The notes: generated by a model from the sequence alone, not told the origin. Shown: positions 26,260 to 36,325, numbered from the stretch's first letter. The stretch: 64,000 nt of DNA from Dinoroseobacter shibae DFL 12 = DSM 16493 (GCF_000018145.1 NC_009952.1:1798001-1862000); one strand, 5' to 3'. Translations and numbers: made by a program.

Positions 26260-27137
26260 CAGATCCTGTGCCTGTCCTCGAACTCGAACCCGTAGCCATA
26301 ATCCGGCAAGGGCGTTGGCGACAAGCGATAGGTCTCTTGCCGCAGAAAGTCCATCATTCCCTTCGGATCGTTGCGGAACGGATCGAGCGTTTCGGGCGCC
26401 AGCGGGCTACCGATCACGACCCGCACAGGCGCGCCCACACGCGCCTTGAACTCCTTGATCAGCAGCGCCATCCGCAAGGTCGCATGCAGGTGGCTGGCCA
26501 GCTGGAACATCCGCGAATTGTGCCCCTCGAAGAAGATCGGCACCACGGTTGCGCCGGATTTGGCGATCATTCGCGCGGTGAAGCTGCGCCAACCGGGATC
26601 CATCGGATGCCCAAAGGGCGTGGCCGAGGTGCTGACCGTGCCACCGGGGAAAATGCCGATCGCGCCGCCACCGGCGAGAAAGCGCAGCGCCTCTTTACGG
26701 GTCTCGATATTGAGCGCCACCGCCTGCTTGGTGTCGTCGAAGCTGATCGGCAGGATGATCTTTTCCAAGTCCTCCGCCTTGCGGAACACCTGATGGGCAA
26801 GGATGCGGTATTCGTCCCGCCGCGCGCTCAGGATCTTGCCCAGCATCAGCCCGTCGAGGATGCCATAAGGGTGGTTGGCAATCACCACCACCGGCCCCTC
26901 CCGCGGAATGAGGTCGAGCGTGCCGCCGGACGCCTCCAGGCTCAGCCCGTAGCGGTCGGCCATCACGTCCCAGAAATTGCGCCCCGCCGCGACCTCTTGT
27001 TCATAACCCGCGGCCTGCCGGATCAGCTTCAGCCGCCCGGTCGCGTTCTCGGTCACCCGGATCAGGGCGCGCCCGGCCCTGGACGACGCCGAAGATGCGT
27101 AGCTGATCTCTCTTGCAACATGGCGCGCTTGGCTCAT
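26259..27137 (-). CDS. Lysophospholipid acyltransferase family protein
   Basis: A 292-residue acyltransferase. The catalytic segment [12 protein letters not shown] (His89, Asp95) has the spacing of the haemolysin-like acyltransferase subgroup rather than the usual NHx4[11 protein letters not shown] and the segment [15 protein letters not shown] are further acyltransferase motifs. Related proteins acylate ornithine lipid or lysophospholipids; the substrate here is unknown. It is coupled to murI by a one-base overlap. Confidence 0.85.
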   Translation of the reverse strand: MSQARHVAREISYASSASSRAGRALIRVTENATGRLKLIRQAAGYEQEVAAGRNFWDVMADRYGLSLEASGGTLDLIPREGPVVVIANHPYGILDGLMLGKILSARRDEYRILAHQVFRKAEDLEKIILPISFDDTKQAVALNIETRKEALRFLAGGGAIGIFPGGTVSTSATPFGHPMDPGWRSFTARMIAKSGATVVPIFFEGHNSRMFQLASHLHATLRMALLIKEFKARVGAPVRVVIGSPLAPETLDPFRNDPKGMMDFLRQETYRLSPTPLPDYGYGFEFEDRHRI

Positions 27138-27195
27138 CGCGGGCTCCGGTGGACTCGGTATCCCCTCTAGCCCACTCGGTGGCCTGTCTCCAAGC

Positions 27196-30100
27196 CTATT
27201 CGGCGGCCTGCGCCACCGCGTCCTCCGCCGCCTCGAAGGCCGCCCACAGCTCCGCGCGCCTGGCGCGCATCGTCTCCACCGCCTGGGCCTTCACTGGACC
27301 GAACCCGCGCACCATGTCGGGCCAGGCCAGCAGCGCGCGCGCCGCCTCGGCCCGCGCCGGGGTCATCTCGGCCTGCACCCGGGCCAGATCGGCCTCGTAG
27401 AGCCGGATCAACTCCCGCTCCATCCGCCGCTCGGCGGTGTAACCGAACGGGTCCAGCGGCGTGCCCCGCAGCAGCTTGAGCGCTGCCAGCGGGCCATAAG
27501 CCTTTTCGATCCACGAACCGAAAGCCCGCTTGCGCGGTCGCCCGTCAGGCCCCGCACGGGACAAAAGCGGCGGCGCCAGATGATAGGTCAGCTCCAGCTC
27601 CCCCTCGAAGGCCGCCTCGGCCTTGGCGCGGGTGTCGCGCAAGAGGCGCGAAACCTCGTATTCATCCTTGTAGGACAGGAGTTTGTGGTAGTTCTGCGCC
27701 ACCACCGCACGCAGGTCCGGGTCGGTGACAGCCTCCACCGCACGGCGGTACTTCTTCGCCAGCCGCGCGGATTGGTAGGCGCGCAAGTGGTCCGCGCGGA
27801 AGTCGATCTTTTCCGCAAGGGATTTCGGCCGCGCGGTCACCTCCGCCGCCAGCATCTTGGCGACCGCCTCGGGGTTCAGCACCGCCCAGCGCCCCAAATC
27901 GAACGCCTGCTTGTTCCGATCCGGTGCGGCCCCGTTCAGCTTGATCGCCTGGAAGATCGCGTCGCGTCCCAGCGGGATCAGCCCCCGCTGCCAAGCCGCA
28001 CCGGTGACCACCATGTTGGAGAAGATCGCATCGCCCAGCACCTTCTGCGCCAGTTCCGAGGCATCAAAGAACACCACCGCTTCCGCCCCCAGCCGCGCCT
28101 GCAACGAGACCTGCAGGTCCGCGCCGGGAATGCGGAATTCGCGGTCGCGGGTGAAGGCGCCGGTCACGATCTCGTGGCTGTTGACCACGGCGCCGGTACG
28201 GCCCTTGGCCATCATGCCCTGTATCTTGCCCGCGCCCGTGACCACCAGGTCGCCGCCGATCACCCCGTGCGCCTCGCCGACCGAGACGCGCACGGCCGTA
28301 ATATCCTCGGGCCGCGCGGCGATGCGGCAATGGATCTGCACCGCGCCACCCTTCTGGGCGAGGCCCGCCATCTCCATCATGCCGACGCCCTTGCCCTCCA
28401 GATGCGCGGCCATGGCAAGCGTCGCGCCAATGGTCACGACCCCCATGCCACCGACCCCGGTGATCAGCAGGTTGTGGGTGCCGTCGATCGCAGGCAGCGC
28501 CGGGTCGGGCAGATGCCCCAGGTCGACCTCCGCCGTGGCGGCCTTGCGCGGGCGCGCGCCAGAGACGGTGACGAAGGACGGGCAGAACCCCTTGAGACAG
28601 CTGAAATCCTTGTTGCAGGCCGACTGGTCCACGGCCCGCTTGCGGCCCAGTTCGGTCTCTGCGGGCACGATGGCAACGCAGTTCGACTGCACCCCGCAAT
28701 CGCCACAACCTTCGCAGACATCCGTGTTGATGAACACGCGCTTGTCCGGGTCGGGGAATGTGCCCCGCTTGCGGCGTCGGCGCTTCTCGGCGGCACAGGT
28801 CTGGATATAGAGGATCGCCGTGGTGCCGCGCACCTGTTGCAACTCCTCCTGCACGGTCATCAGTTCGTCGCGGCCATGGCGCGGCAGGTCCGGCGGAAAG
28901 GCGGAAAAATCGACCTCTTCTTTCTCGTCATAGACGATCCGGATATCGCGCAGCCCGATCCCCTTCAGCTCCCACGCGATGCGGGCCGCATCGAGGCCGC
29001 CATCATTGGTCTGTCCCCCGGTCATCGCCACCGCGTCGTTGAACAGGATCTTGTAGGTGATGTTGGCCTTGGCCGCATGGGCCGCACGGATCGCCTGGAT
29101 GCCCGAATGGTTGTAGGTGCCGTCACCGAGGTTCTGGAACACATGCGAACGGGTCGAAAACTTCCCCTCCCCGATCCAGTTGGCCCCTTCGGCCCCCATA
29201 TGGGTGTATCCGTTGGTGTCACGGTCCATCCACATGGCCATGACATGACAACCGATCCCCGCATAGGCGATCGCGCCCTCCGGCACCCGGGTCGAGGTGT
29301 TATGCGGACAGCCCGAGCAGAAATAGGGCGTGCGCGCCGCCAGGTCCTTGGCGTTGTCGGCCCGCCGCACCTCCGCCAGCCGCGCAAGCCGCGCCTCCAG
29401 GTCCTCGGACGCGCGCCCCTCCTCGATCAGGATCTGCCCGAGCTTCTCGGCAATCGTCACCGGATCGAGCGCGCCATAGGCCGGGAACAGCACCTCGCCC
29501 GGCGCTTTCTGGCCGCCGTAGACCCGCCGCCCGCGCCGGTCGTTGAAGATCGCCTCCTTGACCTGCACCTCCAGCAGCTTGCGCTTTTCCTCCACCACTA
29601 CGATTACATCGAGCCCTTCGGCCCAACCCAGAAACCCCTTCACATCCAGCGGCCAGGTCATGCCCACCTTGTAGGCGGTGATCCCCAGTGCCTCGGCCCG
29701 CGCGCCGTCGATGCCTAGCAGGTCGAGCGCATGGGCCAGATCGAGCCAGTTCTTGCCCGCCGCGAGGAACCCGATCTTCGCCCCCGGCTTGCCCAGCATA
29801 CGCTTGTCGATCCCGTTGGCATGGCCGAACGCCTCGGCAGCGTAGCGCTTATGGGCGATCAGGCGTTCTTCCTGCGGGGTCCAATGGTCCACCAGCCGTA
29901 TGTTCAGCCCGCCCTCGGGCATCGCGTAGTCCGGTGTGACGAATCGCATCCGATCCGCCCGCCCGTCCACGACCGCCGTGGCCTCCACCGTGTCCTTCAT
30001 CGCCTTCAGCCCGACCCAAACCCCGGCATACCGGCTCAGCGCCCAGCCAAAGAGCCCGTAATCCAGGATCTCCTGCACCCCGGCGGGCGACAGCACAGGC

Positions 30101-30603
30101 ATGTAGGCATCGAGCAGCGCGAATTCAGACTGATGACAGGTGGTGGAGCTTTCGCCGGTATGATCGTCCCCCATCACGAACAACACCCCGCCATGGGGCG
30201 AGGTGCCCGCGAGGTTGGCGTGCTTCATCACGTCGCCGGACCGGTCCACCCCAGGCCCCTTGCCGTACCACATCCCGAAGACACCATCCCGGCTGCCCTC
30301 GCCGCGCAGCTCGGCCTGCTGCGTGCCCCAGAGGGCCGTGGCCGCCAGATCCTCGTTCAGCCCGGGCTCGAAAATCACCCCAGCCTCGCGCAGAAGGTCA
30401 AGGTTGCGGCCCATCTGCTGGTCCACCGCACCCAGGGGCGAGCCGCGATAGCCGGTGACATAACCGCCGGTGTTCAGCCCCGCCGCCCGGTCGCGGGCCG
30501 CCTGCATCAGCGTGAGACGCACCAGTGCCTGCGTGCCGTTGAGCAGCACGGTCTCGCGATCAAGATCGTACCGGTCGCTCAGTCGGATATCCTGCAAACT
30601 CAT
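27196..30603 (-). CDS. Indolepyruvate ferredoxin oxidoreductase, fused form
   Basis: A 1135-residue single-chain member of the 2-oxoacid:ferredoxin oxidoreductase family, oxidatively decarboxylating aryl pyruvates from aromatic amino acids. Domain order: N-terminal pyrimidine-binding domain (NTGGYVTGYRGSPLGAVDQQ), TPP domain with a cysteine motif CSGCPHNTSTRVPEG, an iron-sulfur region (VCEGCGDCGVQSNC and CNKDFSCLKGFCPS), then the gamma domain (LLITGVGGMGVVTIGATLAM, MMEMAGLAQKGGAVQ). ATG 30603 is chosen for the GGGAGG upstream. It is divergent from a LysR gene. Confidence 0.93.
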   Translation of the reverse strand: MSLQDIRLSDRYDLDRETVLLNGTQALVRLTLMQAARDRAAGLNTGGYVTGYRGSPLGAVDQQMGRNLDLLREAGVIFEPGLNEDLAATALWGTQQAELRGEGSRDGVFGMWYGKGPGVDRSGDVMKHANLAGTSPHGGVLFVMGDDHTGESSTTCHQSEFALLDAYMPVLSPAGVQEILDYGLFGWALSRYAGVWVGLKAMKDTVEATAVVDGRADRMRFVTPDYAMPEGGLNIRLVDHWTPQEERLIAHKRYAAEAFGHANGIDKRMLGKPGAKIGFLAAGKNWLDLAHALDLLGIDGARAEALGITAYKVGMTWPLDVKGFLGWAEGLDVIVVVEEKRKLLEVQVKEAIFNDRRGRRVYGGQKAPGEVLFPAYGALDPVTIAEKLGQILIEEGRASEDLEARLARLAEVRRADNAKDLAARTPYFCSGCPHNTSTRVPEGAIAYAGIGCHVMAMWMDRDTNGYTHMGAEGANWIGEGKFSTRSHVFQNLGDGTYNHSGIQAIRAAHAAKANITYKILFNDAVAMTGGQTNDGGLDAARIAWELKGIGLRDIRIVYDEKEEVDFSAFPPDLPRHGRDELMTVQEELQQVRGTTAILYIQTCAAEKRRRRKRGTFPDPDKRVFINTDVCEGCGDCGVQSNCVAIVPAETELGRKRAVDQSACNKDFSCLKGFCPSFVTVSGARPRKAATAEVDLGHLPDPALPAIDGTHNLLITGVGGMGVVTIGATLAMAAHLEGKGVGMMEMAGLAQKGGAVQIHCRIAARPEDITAVRVSVGEAHGVIGGDLVVTGAGKIQGMMAKGRTGAVVNSHEIVTGAFTRDREFRIPGADLQVSLQARLGAEAVVFFDASELAQKVLGDAIFSNMVVTGAAWQRGLIPLGRDAIFQAIKLNGAAPDRNKQAFDLGRWAVLNPEAVAKMLAAEVTARPKSLAEKIDFRADHLRAYQSARLAKKYRRAVEAVTDPDLRAVVAQNYHKLLSYKDEYEVSRLLRDTRAKAEAAFEGELELTYHLAPPLLSRAGPDGRPRKRAFGSWIEKAYGPLAALKLLRGTPLDPFGYTAERRMERELIRLYEADLARVQAEMTPARAEAARALLAWPDMVRGFGPVKAQAVETMRARRAELWAAFEAAEDAVAQAAE

Positions 30604-30759
30604 CGCGCACCTCCCTGAACGGTCAAAGCATAGCATGAATATAGGTCAAAAAACCTGACCTACAAAATCATTTTCACGCCAAAGACTTCGTTGCGCCCGC
30701 ATACCCCTTGCGGGTAACTGTTAGCGCAAAATGCAACGCGACAGGGACATGATCTGACC

Positions 30760-31662
30760 ATGGATTGGGACAAACTGCGGATTTTTCACGCGGTCGCGGA
30801 CGCGGGCAGCCTCACCCATGCGGGCGATTCGCTGCATCTGAGCCAATCCGCCGTCAGCCGCCAGATCCGCGCTCTGGAGGAGAGCCTCAACACGATCCTG
30901 TTCCATCGCCACGCCCGCGGGCTGATCCTGACCGAGCAGGGCGAGCTGTTGTTCGACGCCACCGCCGCCATGACCAAGCGGCTCGACGCCGCCTCCGCCC
31001 GGATCCGCGACAGCGAGGAGGAGGTGTTCGGCCAGCTGCGCGTCACCACCACCATCGGGTTCGGCTCGCTCTGGCTGGCCCCGCGCCTGTCGCGGCTCTA
31101 CGACCGCTATCCGGACCTGAACGTCGACCTGATGCTGGAAGAGCGCGTGCTCGACCTGCCCATGCGCGAGGCCGATGTCGCCATCCGCATGAAAGAGCCC
31201 AGCCAGGCCGACCTGATCCGCAAGAAGCTGATGAGCATTCGCATGCGCCTCTATGCGTCGCCCAGCTATCTCGAACGCAACGGTCGGCCAACCCGGATGG
31301 AAGAGATCTCCAGCCACCGGATCATCTGCCAGAACGCCGACAGCGCCCAAGTCAGTGCCGGGCACACCCTGGTGCGCGAGATCTTCAACCACGATGTCAC
31401 CCACTCGCTGATGGTGAACAACTATTTCGGGGTGCTGCAGGCGGTGATCAACGATCTCGGCATCGGTGTGCTGCCCGACTACCTGGTCACGGATTTCCCT
31501 CAACTCGAACAGGTCATTCCCGATTTCGAGAGCAGCGATGTGCCCGTCTTCCTCGCCTACCCGGAGGAACTGCGCCACTCCAAGCGCATCGAGGCCTTCC
31601 GCGATTTCGTCACCGAAGAGGTTATCGCCTACCGCCGGGCCAAGCGCGACGCGGACGACTGA
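30760..31662 (+). CDS. LysR family transcriptional regulator
   Basis: A 300-residue regulator: winged helix-turn-helix at about 3-60 (WDKLRIFHAVADAGSLTHAG, then LSQSAVSRQIRALEE) and a LysR substrate domain at about 90-290 (GQLRVTTTIGFGSLWLAPRL and MREADVAIRMKEPSQADLI). It is divergent from the indolepyruvate oxidoreductase gene with 156 bases between starts, so autoregulation and control of that gene are likely (inference). A hairpin terminator follows directly. Confidence 0.9.
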   Translation: MDWDKLRIFHAVADAGSLTHAGDSLHLSQSAVSRQIRALEESLNTILFHRHARGLILTEQGELLFDATAAMTKRLDAASARIRDSEEEVFGQLRVTTTIGFGSLWLAPRLSRLYDRYPDLNVDLMLEERVLDLPMREADVAIRMKEPSQADLIRKKLMSIRMRLYASPSYLERNGRPTRMEEISSHRIICQNADSAQVSAGHTLVREIFNHDVTHSLMVNNYFGVLQAVINDLGIGVLPDYLVTDFPQLEQVIPDFESSDVPVFLAYPEELRHSKRIEAFRDFVTEEVIAYRRAKRDADD

Positions 31663-31678
31663 GCCCCAAGAGGCATGC

Positions 31679-31717
31679 AAAAACCGCATGGCGGGATTGC
31701 GCACCTGCGGCATTTTT
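31679..31717 (+). terminator. Terminator after the LysR gene
   Basis: An A run and CCGCA (31679-31688) pair with TGCGG and a T run (31706-31717) with a small bulge. It ends 55 bases after the LysR stop codon and just before a candidate sRNA promoter. Confidence 0.55.
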
Positions 31718-31722
31718 CAATC

Positions 31723-31751
31723 TTGATCGAAAAGCAGGCACAAACTATCTC
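31723..31751 (+). promoter_or_regulatory. Sigma-70-type promoter for a candidate sRNA
   Basis: TTGATC (31723-31728) and TATCTC (31746-31751) are separated by exactly 17 bases. The region has no coding frame, and a strong terminator lies about 70 bases downstream. Confidence 0.5.
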
Positions 31752-31756
31752 CAAGT

Positions 31757-31830
31757 GCATAGAGCGACAGCGTGTTGTTCTATACCTCCCTGTTGGACTT
31801 TGGCCGAGCTTTGTCTCGGCCTTTTTTTTT
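31757..31830 (+). ncRNA. Candidate small RNA with anti-Shine-Dalgarno CCUCCC
   Basis: A segment of about 70 nt between a promoter-like pair and a very strong terminator (GGCCGAG 31802-31808 / CTCGGCC 31815-31821 followed by nine T). The unstructured part contains ACCTCCCTGTTGG, whose CCTCCC could pair with ribosome binding sites; Rhodobacter CcsR (cuckoo) sRNAs use a similar motif. Ends are estimates. Similarity to a named sRNA is not claimed. Confidence 0.5.
31802..31830 (+). terminator. Strong Rho-independent terminator
   Basis: A 7-bp perfect stem with a 6-base loop and nine consecutive T. No protein gene ends close upstream; the LysR stop is 140 bases away behind another terminator, which points to a separate short transcript. 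Confidence 0.85.
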
Positions 31831-31904
31831 GCCCATCGGCAGATACGCACGTGTGAGCCACTCCCCGGCTACGCAAAGCGCGCCAACAATGCTACCTCGG
31901 ACCC

Positions 31905-32690
31905 ATGACACAGACCGCAGCGAACCGCGCGCTGAGACGTATCAAGCGCTTTCTGACCCGGACACCGGACCCTGAACCACGATATCGGCCGAACCGGCGC
32001 GCTTTGTTCTATCCCGGGCAGGCCAAGGATGGCCCCGTCTTCATAACCTACCATGGCGGCGGCTGGGTAGGCGGGCGCGCAGAGGACCAGGTCGCCTGGT
32101 CGCAGAGCTTCGCGCGGATGGGCCGCGCCGCGTACTCGGTGGAATACAGCACCTATGAAAACTCGGGCGGCAGCCTTGACGCGTCGCTGGACGATGCCGT
32201 GGCGGCAGCGGCCTTCATAGTGCGCCGCCACAAGCGCGCGCCGCTGGTCTTCGTCGGCCACAGCGCGGGCGCCCCGCTTGCCTTCTGGGCGTGCCTCGCC
32301 CACCAGGCTCAACTGGCCGGTCTGATCTTGTTTTCACCGGTCACCGATCTGTCGAATGAAGGCTTCGGAAACCGCCAGATCCCGCCCGGAGGCCGCAAGG
32401 ATGCGTCCCCACAACACAACCTGTCCCGCCTGCACATCGGTGCGCGCGCGCCCTTCCTGTTGATGTTCCACGGCGCTGAGGACGACACCGTGCCACCATC
32501 ACAACCCCAGAAATTTCTGCAGAGCTGGCAAGACGCCGGCTCGGAGGTCGCGCGGCTGATCACCTATCCGGACCAGAAGCACGGGTTCCAGAACCTCAAT
32601 GCCCCGCGCATCACCGTTCAGACCGACCTGGAGGCCGCGATGGCTGACCTCGGGCACTATCGCAGACCGGCCTTCCTGGCGCCGGCCTGA
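31905..32690 (+). CDS. Alpha/beta hydrolase fold protein
   Basis: A 261-residue serine hydrolase of the esterase/lipase (HSL-like) type. Oxyanion motif HGGGWVGG at 50-57, nucleophile Ser120 in VGHSAG, acid in FHGAEDDTVP, and His in YPDQKHGF complete the triad. There is no signal peptide. The substrate is unknown; arylformamidase or carboxylesterase are possible. It converges with the ABC exporter gene, whose stop abuts its own. Confidence 0.85.
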   Translation: MTQTAANRALRRIKRFLTRTPDPEPRYRPNRRALFYPGQAKDGPVFITYHGGGWVGGRAEDQVAWSQSFARMGRAAYSVEYSTYENSGGSLDASLDDAVAAAAFIVRRHKRAPLVFVGHSAGAPLAFWACLAHQAQLAGLILFSPVTDLSNEGFGNRQIPPGGRKDASPQHNLSRLHIGARAPFLLMFHGAEDDTVPPSQPQKFLQSWQDAGSEVARLITYPDQKHGFQNLNAPRITVQTDLEAAMADLGHYRRPAFLAPA

Positions 32691-34526
32691 TCAGGCCGCG
32701 TCCTCTTCGGCATCTTCGCTTTGCTGCCGGGTCCACATGGAGGCATAGCGCCCGCCCCGGGCCAGCAGCTCGTCATGGGTGCCCTCTTCGACGATCACGC
32801 CGTTCTCCAGCACCACGATCCGGTCCGCATCGACCACCGTGGACAGACGGTGCGCAATGGTGATCACCGTGCGCCCCTGCCCCATGGCCGCCAGACTGTC
32901 CTGGATGTCCCGCTCCGTCTCGCTGTCGAGCGCCGAGGTCGCCTCGTCCAGCAGCAGGATCGGCGGGTTCTTCAGCAGGGTCCGCGCGATGCCCACGCGC
33001 TGCTTTTCCCCGCCCGAAAGCTTGAGCCCCCGCTCGCCCACCTTGGTCTCGTAGCCCTCGGGCAGGCTGTAGATGAATTCGTGGATCTCCGCCGCCTTCG
33101 CCGCGGCCTCGATCTCGGACCGGCTGGCCTCGGGGCGGCCATAGGCGATGTTGTAGAGGATCGTGTCGTTGAACAGCACCGTGTCCTGCGGCACCACGCC
33201 GATCTGCGCATGCAGGCTGTCCTGGGTGACGTCGCGCACATCCTGCCCGTCGATCCGCAGCGCGCCCTCGCTTACATCGTAGAACCGGAACAGGAGCCGC
33301 CCGATGGTCGACTTGCCCGACCCCGACGGTCCCACCAGCGCCAGCGTCTGTCCCGCTCCGACACGCAGGCTCACACCCTTCAGGATCGGCCGCGCCGGGT
33401 CATAGCCGAAGACCACATCGTCGAGCACGATCTCCCCCCCGGTGACCCGCAGGTCGTGCGCGCCGGGCTTGTCCTGCACCTCGGCTGGCTGCTCCAGCAG
33501 CTCAAACATCTCGCCCATGTCGATCAGTGCCTGACGGATCTCGCGGTAGACGGTGCCGAGAAAGTTCAGCGGTTGCGTGATCTGCAACATGTACGCATTG
33601 ACCATGACGAAATCACCCACGGTCAGATCCCCGCGCTGCACTCCCATCGCGGCCATGACCATGACGACGACCAGCCCCCCGGTGATCAGCACCGATTGGC
33701 CGAAATTCAGGAACCCCAGCGTGTAGGAGGTCTTGAGCGCTGCTGCCTCATAGCCCTCCATTGCCGCGTCGTAGCGCTCCGCCTCCCGCGTCTCGGCGCC
33801 GAAATACTTCACCGTCTCGAAATTCAGCAGGCTGTCGATGGCCTTCTGGTTGGCATCGGTGTCCTGACGGTTCATCTCTCGCCGGATGCGCACCCGCCAT
33901 TCCGTCACCTTAAAGGTGAACCCGACATAGAGCGCAATGGTCCCCGCCACCGCCGCCAGGTACCAGGCGTCGAAATAGAGCGTCAGAATGATTGAGATCA
34001 GCGCCAGTTCCAGGATCAGCGGCCCGATGGAGAACAGCAGGAACCGCAGCAGGAATTCGACCCCCTTCACCCCGCGCTCGATGATCCGGCTCAGCCCCCC
34101 GGTCTTGCGCGTGATGTGGTAGCGCATCGAAAGCCGGTGGATATGGGTGAAGGTCTCCAGCGCCAAGGTCCGCAGGGCCCGCTGCGCGACCTTGGCAAAG
34201 ATCACGTCGCGCAGCTGCTGGAAGCCGACGGTCATCAGCCGCGCCATGCCATAGGCGATGGTCAGCCCCACCGCCCCGATCGCCAGAAGCACACCGTCCG
34301 ACACCTCCCCCGCGAGGGAGTCGACGGCGGTTTTGTACAAGAACGGCGTGCCCACCGCGATCAGCTTGGCCAGGAACAGTGCCGCCATCGCTAGCACCAC
34401 ACGCCGCTTCACCCAAGGCTTGTCATCGGGCCACAGATACGGCGCCACCTTGCGGATCACCAACAGACCGCGGCGACGGTTCTCGAGGTCTTCAGGGGGA
34501 GGATCGGAAAGCCGGGCACCACGCAT
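32691..34526 (-). CDS. ABC transporter, Atm1/HMT-type exporter (fused permease-ATPase)
   Basis: A 611-residue half-transporter. Six membrane helices lie in about 45-330 (e.g. VVLAMAALFLAKLIAVGTPF), then the ATPase with Walker A ALVGPSGSGKSTIG, signature LSGGEKQRVGIARTL and Walker B ILLLDEATSALD. The N-terminus (LRKVAPYLWP-like segment, then YKTAVDSL) and the segment RHITRKTGG-like YHITRKTGGLSRIIERG are typical of the Atm1/ABCB7 family, which exports glutathione-based sulfur species or metal conjugates. It converges with the hydrolase gene. Confidence 0.9.
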   Translation of the reverse strand: MRGARLSDPPPEDLENRRRGLLVIRKVAPYLWPDDKPWVKRRVVLAMAALFLAKLIAVGTPFLYKTAVDSLAGEVSDGVLLAIGAVGLTIAYGMARLMTVGFQQLRDVIFAKVAQRALRTLALETFTHIHRLSMRYHITRKTGGLSRIIERGVKGVEFLLRFLLFSIGPLILELALISIILTLYFDAWYLAAVAGTIALYVGFTFKVTEWRVRIRREMNRQDTDANQKAIDSLLNFETVKYFGAETREAERYDAAMEGYEAAALKTSYTLGFLNFGQSVLITGGLVVVMVMAAMGVQRGDLTVGDFVMVNAYMLQITQPLNFLGTVYREIRQALIDMGEMFELLEQPAEVQDKPGAHDLRVTGGEIVLDDVVFGYDPARPILKGVSLRVGAGQTLALVGPSGSGKSTIGRLLFRFYDVSEGALRIDGQDVRDVTQDSLHAQIGVVPQDTVLFNDTILYNIAYGRPEASRSEIEAAAKAAEIHEFIYSLPEGYETKVGERGLKLSGGEKQRVGIARTLLKNPPILLLDEATSALDSETERDIQDSLAAMGQGRTVITIAHRLSTVVDADRIVVLENGVIVEEGTHDELLARGGRYASMWTRQQSEDAEEDAA

Positions 34527-34579
34527 GACCGCACCCTAGAAGTCGTGCCCGCGAATGGCCAGTGCGGCGTAAACGCCCG

Positions 34580-36163
34580 TCAGGGGGTCTCGCGCGGCAC
34601 GGCAAAGACCTGGCCCGGATAGATCAGATCCGGGTCGCGGATCCGGTCCCGGTTGGACTGGAACACGCGCACATACTGGAACCCGTCGCCGTAGTTTTCC
34701 CGCGCGATCTGCCACAGGGTGAAGCCCGGCTGCACCGTCACCACCCCGGCCACCGCCAGCGCACCCGGCGCCGCCTCCAGCACCGGCACCTCGCCCGGCG
34801 CGGCGGTCTGACCCGGTGGAACCTCAGCCACGGTGGCAGCGGCGGTCTCGGCCTCTGCCGCCTCCGCCGCGGCCTCCGCCGCCAGCACCGCATCGGCGCG
34901 CAAGGCCCGCTCGAACGGCGTCTCGAAGCGCGAGATCACCTTGCCATCCGGCGTCACTTCGTCGGCGCGCAGGGTATAGACCCCTTGGGCGATCCCGGCC
35001 ACACGCGCCTCCCACAGCCCCTCGGGCGAAACCTCCGCGGTCTCCACGAGGTCGTTGTTCAGGTAAAGCCGCACCAGCGCATCGGGCACCGCGCGCCCGG
35101 CCAGCAGCACCTCGCCCTCCGCATCATAGGAAATCGTGTCGATCACCACATTGGCCGCTCCGGACACTCCGGGCCGGTCCGGTTGCGCGGGCGGGGCCGC
35201 TGGGCGCGCGCCCGCCTCCGACAAGATCAGGACCGACGGGGCCGATCCCCGCGCGGGCGGGGCGGAGGCACCGTCCGGCGCGGGTGACGCCATCGCAGGC
35301 GCGGTGTCGATATCCACCTGAGGCTCTGGCAGATCCCCCAGAGACGCTGTCTCCGGTGCCCGGGCCGGACCATCGGCCCGCGGTCCGGAGGCGTCCGCAG
35401 TCGCCGCCTGATCCCTCGGGGCGGGTTCGGGATCGACCGCGCGCGCCGCCACCGGGCCCGTGAAAGGCGACACCATCGCCGTCTCCACCGACACCACCGC
35501 ATCCCCGGCCTCGCCATCGCTTTCGAGGGTCAGCGCCCGGGCCTTTGCCGACGGATCGAGGGTGAACAGCGCCACGAAACTGCCGCGCCCATCGGCCACG
35601 GTCTCGGCCACCTTGGCCCCGTCGAGCAGCACACGCACCACCCCGCCGGGCATCGCGCGGCCCGCGACAACTGCACTCCCCGCCCGGTCGACGCGCACCA
35701 GATCGAAGCGCGGCGGATCGGCGGCCGGGGCAGCAGGTGCCGCATCCTCGGGCGTTTCGGCCGTCTCGGCGGTCTCCACCTGCGCTGCCGCAGGATCTGC
35801 GACATCCGCGGGCGCAGGCGAGACCGGCTCTGCCGCGCTGGGGGCTTCGGCAGCCGGCACAGGCGCGGGTTCGGGTTCCACGGCCACCGCCGCCGTCTCC
35901 GCAGGTGCCGGGGCCTCCTGCACGACCTCCGGGGCGGGCTCGGCAATCTCCACCGGAGTCGCCTGCGGCGGCGCCTCGATGGTCTCGTCCAAGGCGACGG
36001 GCGCTTCGGGCGGCGCATTCGCGATACTTTCCGTCGGCGTATCCTCGGCCTCCGGCACAGGCGCGGACAGGCTCCACAGCACCACGCCCCCGGCCACAAG
36101 ACCCAGGGCCACCAAAGCGCCCCAGACGACCTGCGGCCTGCCCGTGCGCGCCGACTGATCCAT
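34580..36163 (-). CDS. LysM domain protein with N-terminal membrane anchor
   Basis: About 527 residues from ATG 36163 (alternatives 36175 and 36244; none has a strong ribosome binding site). One membrane helix near the start (VVWGALVALGLVAGGVVLW) is followed by a long Ala/Pro/Glu-rich linker, two immunoglobulin-like repeats (AVVAGRAMPGGVVRVLLDG and VLLAGRAVPDALVRLYLNN, both followed by a charged WEAR/SFVA segment), and a C-terminal LysM (VQPGFTLWQIARENYGDG ... YPGQVFAVP). It probably spans the periplasm and binds peptidoglycan. It is common in Rhodobacteraceae; its exact role is unknown. Confidence 0.88.
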   Translation of the reverse strand: MDQSARTGRPQVVWGALVALGLVAGGVVLWSLSAPVPEAEDTPTESIANAPPEAPVALDETIEAPPQATPVEIAEPAPEVVQEAPAPAETAAVAVEPEPAPVPAAEAPSAAEPVSPAPADVADPAAAQVETAETAETPEDAAPAAPAADPPRFDLVRVDRAGSAVVAGRAMPGGVVRVLLDGAKVAETVADGRGSFVALFTLDPSAKARALTLESDGEAGDAVVSVETAMVSPFTGPVAARAVDPEPAPRDQAATADASGPRADGPARAPETASLGDLPEPQVDIDTAPAMASPAPDGASAPPARGSAPSVLILSEAGARPAAPPAQPDRPGVSGAANVVIDTISYDAEGEVLLAGRAVPDALVRLYLNNDLVETAEVSPEGLWEARVAGIAQGVYTLRADEVTPDGKVISRFETPFERALRADAVLAAEAAAEAAEAETAAATVAEVPPGQTAAPGEVPVLEAAPGALAVAGVVTVQPGFTLWQIARENYGDGFQYVRVFQSNRDRIRDPDLIYPGQVFAVPRETP

Positions 36164-36325
36164 TCCGTCCTGCATCCACGTCCCCAAGACTGTTTGCACG
36201 CCTCGCCACCCCGGATCGCCGGCCGGGCCGCAAGGATCGCTCATCGCAGCTTATCCAGCCGTTTACAAAGGCGAAAGGGTCTATCACACAGGCGTCGTAC
36301 CCCTCACCGCTGCAAGAGCTTTCCC

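Noticed and set aside
30719..30730. GTTAGCGCAAAA between the LysR and indolepyruvate oxidoreductase genes as another LacI-type site
   Set aside because: Only the left half matches; the right half differs at two positions, so it is not convincing.
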